A stretch of 5,814 nucleotides of DNA from Fidelibacterota bacterium (GTDB taxonomy: Bacteria; Fidelibacterota; UBA2242; JAFGTP01). Location of the stretch: positions 1-5,814 of the forward strand of contig JAIPHI010000166.1 of the NCBI GenBank assembly GCA_021735285.1, in the 5' to 3' direction. Position numbers and translations under genes: made by a program. Each line of letters opens with the position of its first letter. Within the stretch, counting starts at the first letter, position 1. The notes beneath the pieces are model-generated. The model was not told where the DNA came from. It made no database searches and saw nothing but the letters and a program-made list of their open reading frames with translations. Shown here one piece after another: positions 5,513 through 5,814 of the stretch.

Positions 5513-5814
5513 ACTGGTTTTCCAATCTATTTATATAACGTTCCAATTTTGCTTTATAAATATTGGGGAGTTCTGAACGTTTTGCTCTACCTTGCTCAAG
5601 AACTTTTAGTTTTTTTACTATCTCCTGTAAAACCAATTTTTCTTGTTCCTCCTCCAGATCTTTAGTGAGGATCTTTTCCAGAGCCTTAACCCTAAATCTA
5701 TCGAGCCCCCAGTATTTTTTTGACAATTGATCCTCATGCCCACCAACTTTGACAACTAATTTTTCATCGAGGAAACCAATTGGATATTTCAAAGCTACTC
5801 TTAGCCACATATCA
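5478..5814 (-). CDS. Family 2 glycosyltransferase, C-terminal part (cut by right edge)
   Basis: The frame is open through the right edge, so the N-terminus lies outside the window. The first visible residues, DMWLRVALKYPIGFLDEKLVVKV (5814 leftwards), match the end of a GT-A family 2 domain, where an ED-x-D-(L/M)-WLR motif provides the presumed catalytic base. GGHEDQLSKKYWGLDRFRVKALEKIL follows and resembles a specific GT2 subgroup with a conserved GGHxDQLSxxYWGMDRFR block. The remainder, from about LTKDLEEEQEKLVLQEIV to the stop at 5478, is highly charged and probably helical or coiled-coil. The Met at 5808-5810 sits inside the conserved motif and is not the real start. The gene precedes the ParB-like gene in the same direction and overlaps it by 35 bases, so they form one operon. 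The transferred sugar and acceptor cannot be read from this fragment. Confidence 0.8.
   Translation of the reverse strand, partial: DMWLRVALKYPIGFLDEKLVVKVGGHEDQLSKKYWGLDRFRVKALEKILTKDLEEEQEKLVLQEIVKKLKVLEQGRAKRSELPNIYKAKLERYINRLENQYGIQETEVIKL

Noticed and set aside
1..5814. parS sites, CRISPR arrays, tRNA/rRNA genes, insertion sequences
   Set aside because: No TGTTTCACGTGAAACA-like site, regularly spaced repeats, RNA gene or transposase/terminal inverted repeat pair was seen by eye on either strand.

Overview
This is an AT-rich window carrying five protein-coding genes, four complete and one cut by the right edge, plus a gene-free stretch of about 650 bases at the left end. The low G+C, the oxygen-sensitive glycyl-radical chemistry implied by the first gene, and a mix of AGGAGG-type ribosome binding sites with one apparently near-leaderless gene suggest an anaerobic, low-GC bacterium. 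A halanaerobial/clostridial Firmicute or an Atribacterota-like lineage would fit. This placement is inference: there is no rRNA or taxonomic marker in the window.

Layout. Positions 1-650 hold no convincing gene but several inverted and direct repeats, a recurring CGAA(A)TATTA word and a TATAAT box, so this is probably the control region of the first gene. 651-1424 (+) encodes a compact radical-SAM glycyl-radical-enzyme activase whose partner enzyme is not in the window. After a gap of about 235 bases, 1660-2718 (+) encodes a twin-arginine (Tat) exported unsaturated-glucuronyl/galacturonyl hydrolase of family GH105. After another gap of 172 bases, 2891-4552 (+) encodes a membrane-anchored PHP-domain metallohydrolase of the CehA/McbA type. 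The three plus-strand genes are widely spaced and appear to be separate transcription units.

On the minus strand, convergent with the PHP gene, are the last two genes of an operon that enters from the right edge. One is the C-terminal part of a family 2 glycosyltransferase (5478 to beyond 5814). The other is a diverged ParB-like DNA-binding protein (4601-5512) whose start overlaps the glycosyltransferase's end by 35 bases.

How the genes fit together. The GH105 enzyme points to use of pectin- or glycosaminoglycan-type polysaccharides after lyase cleavage. The activase could serve fermentation of a downstream product, but nothing in the window links the two directly. The minus-strand pair is a separate unit of unknown purpose. 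No mobile element, CRISPR array, tRNA or rRNA was recognised. The most interesting leads are the tightly coupled glycosyltransferase/ParB-like pair, the ParB-like protein's lost GERR-type nucleotide-binding motif, and the structured left-hand intergenic region.
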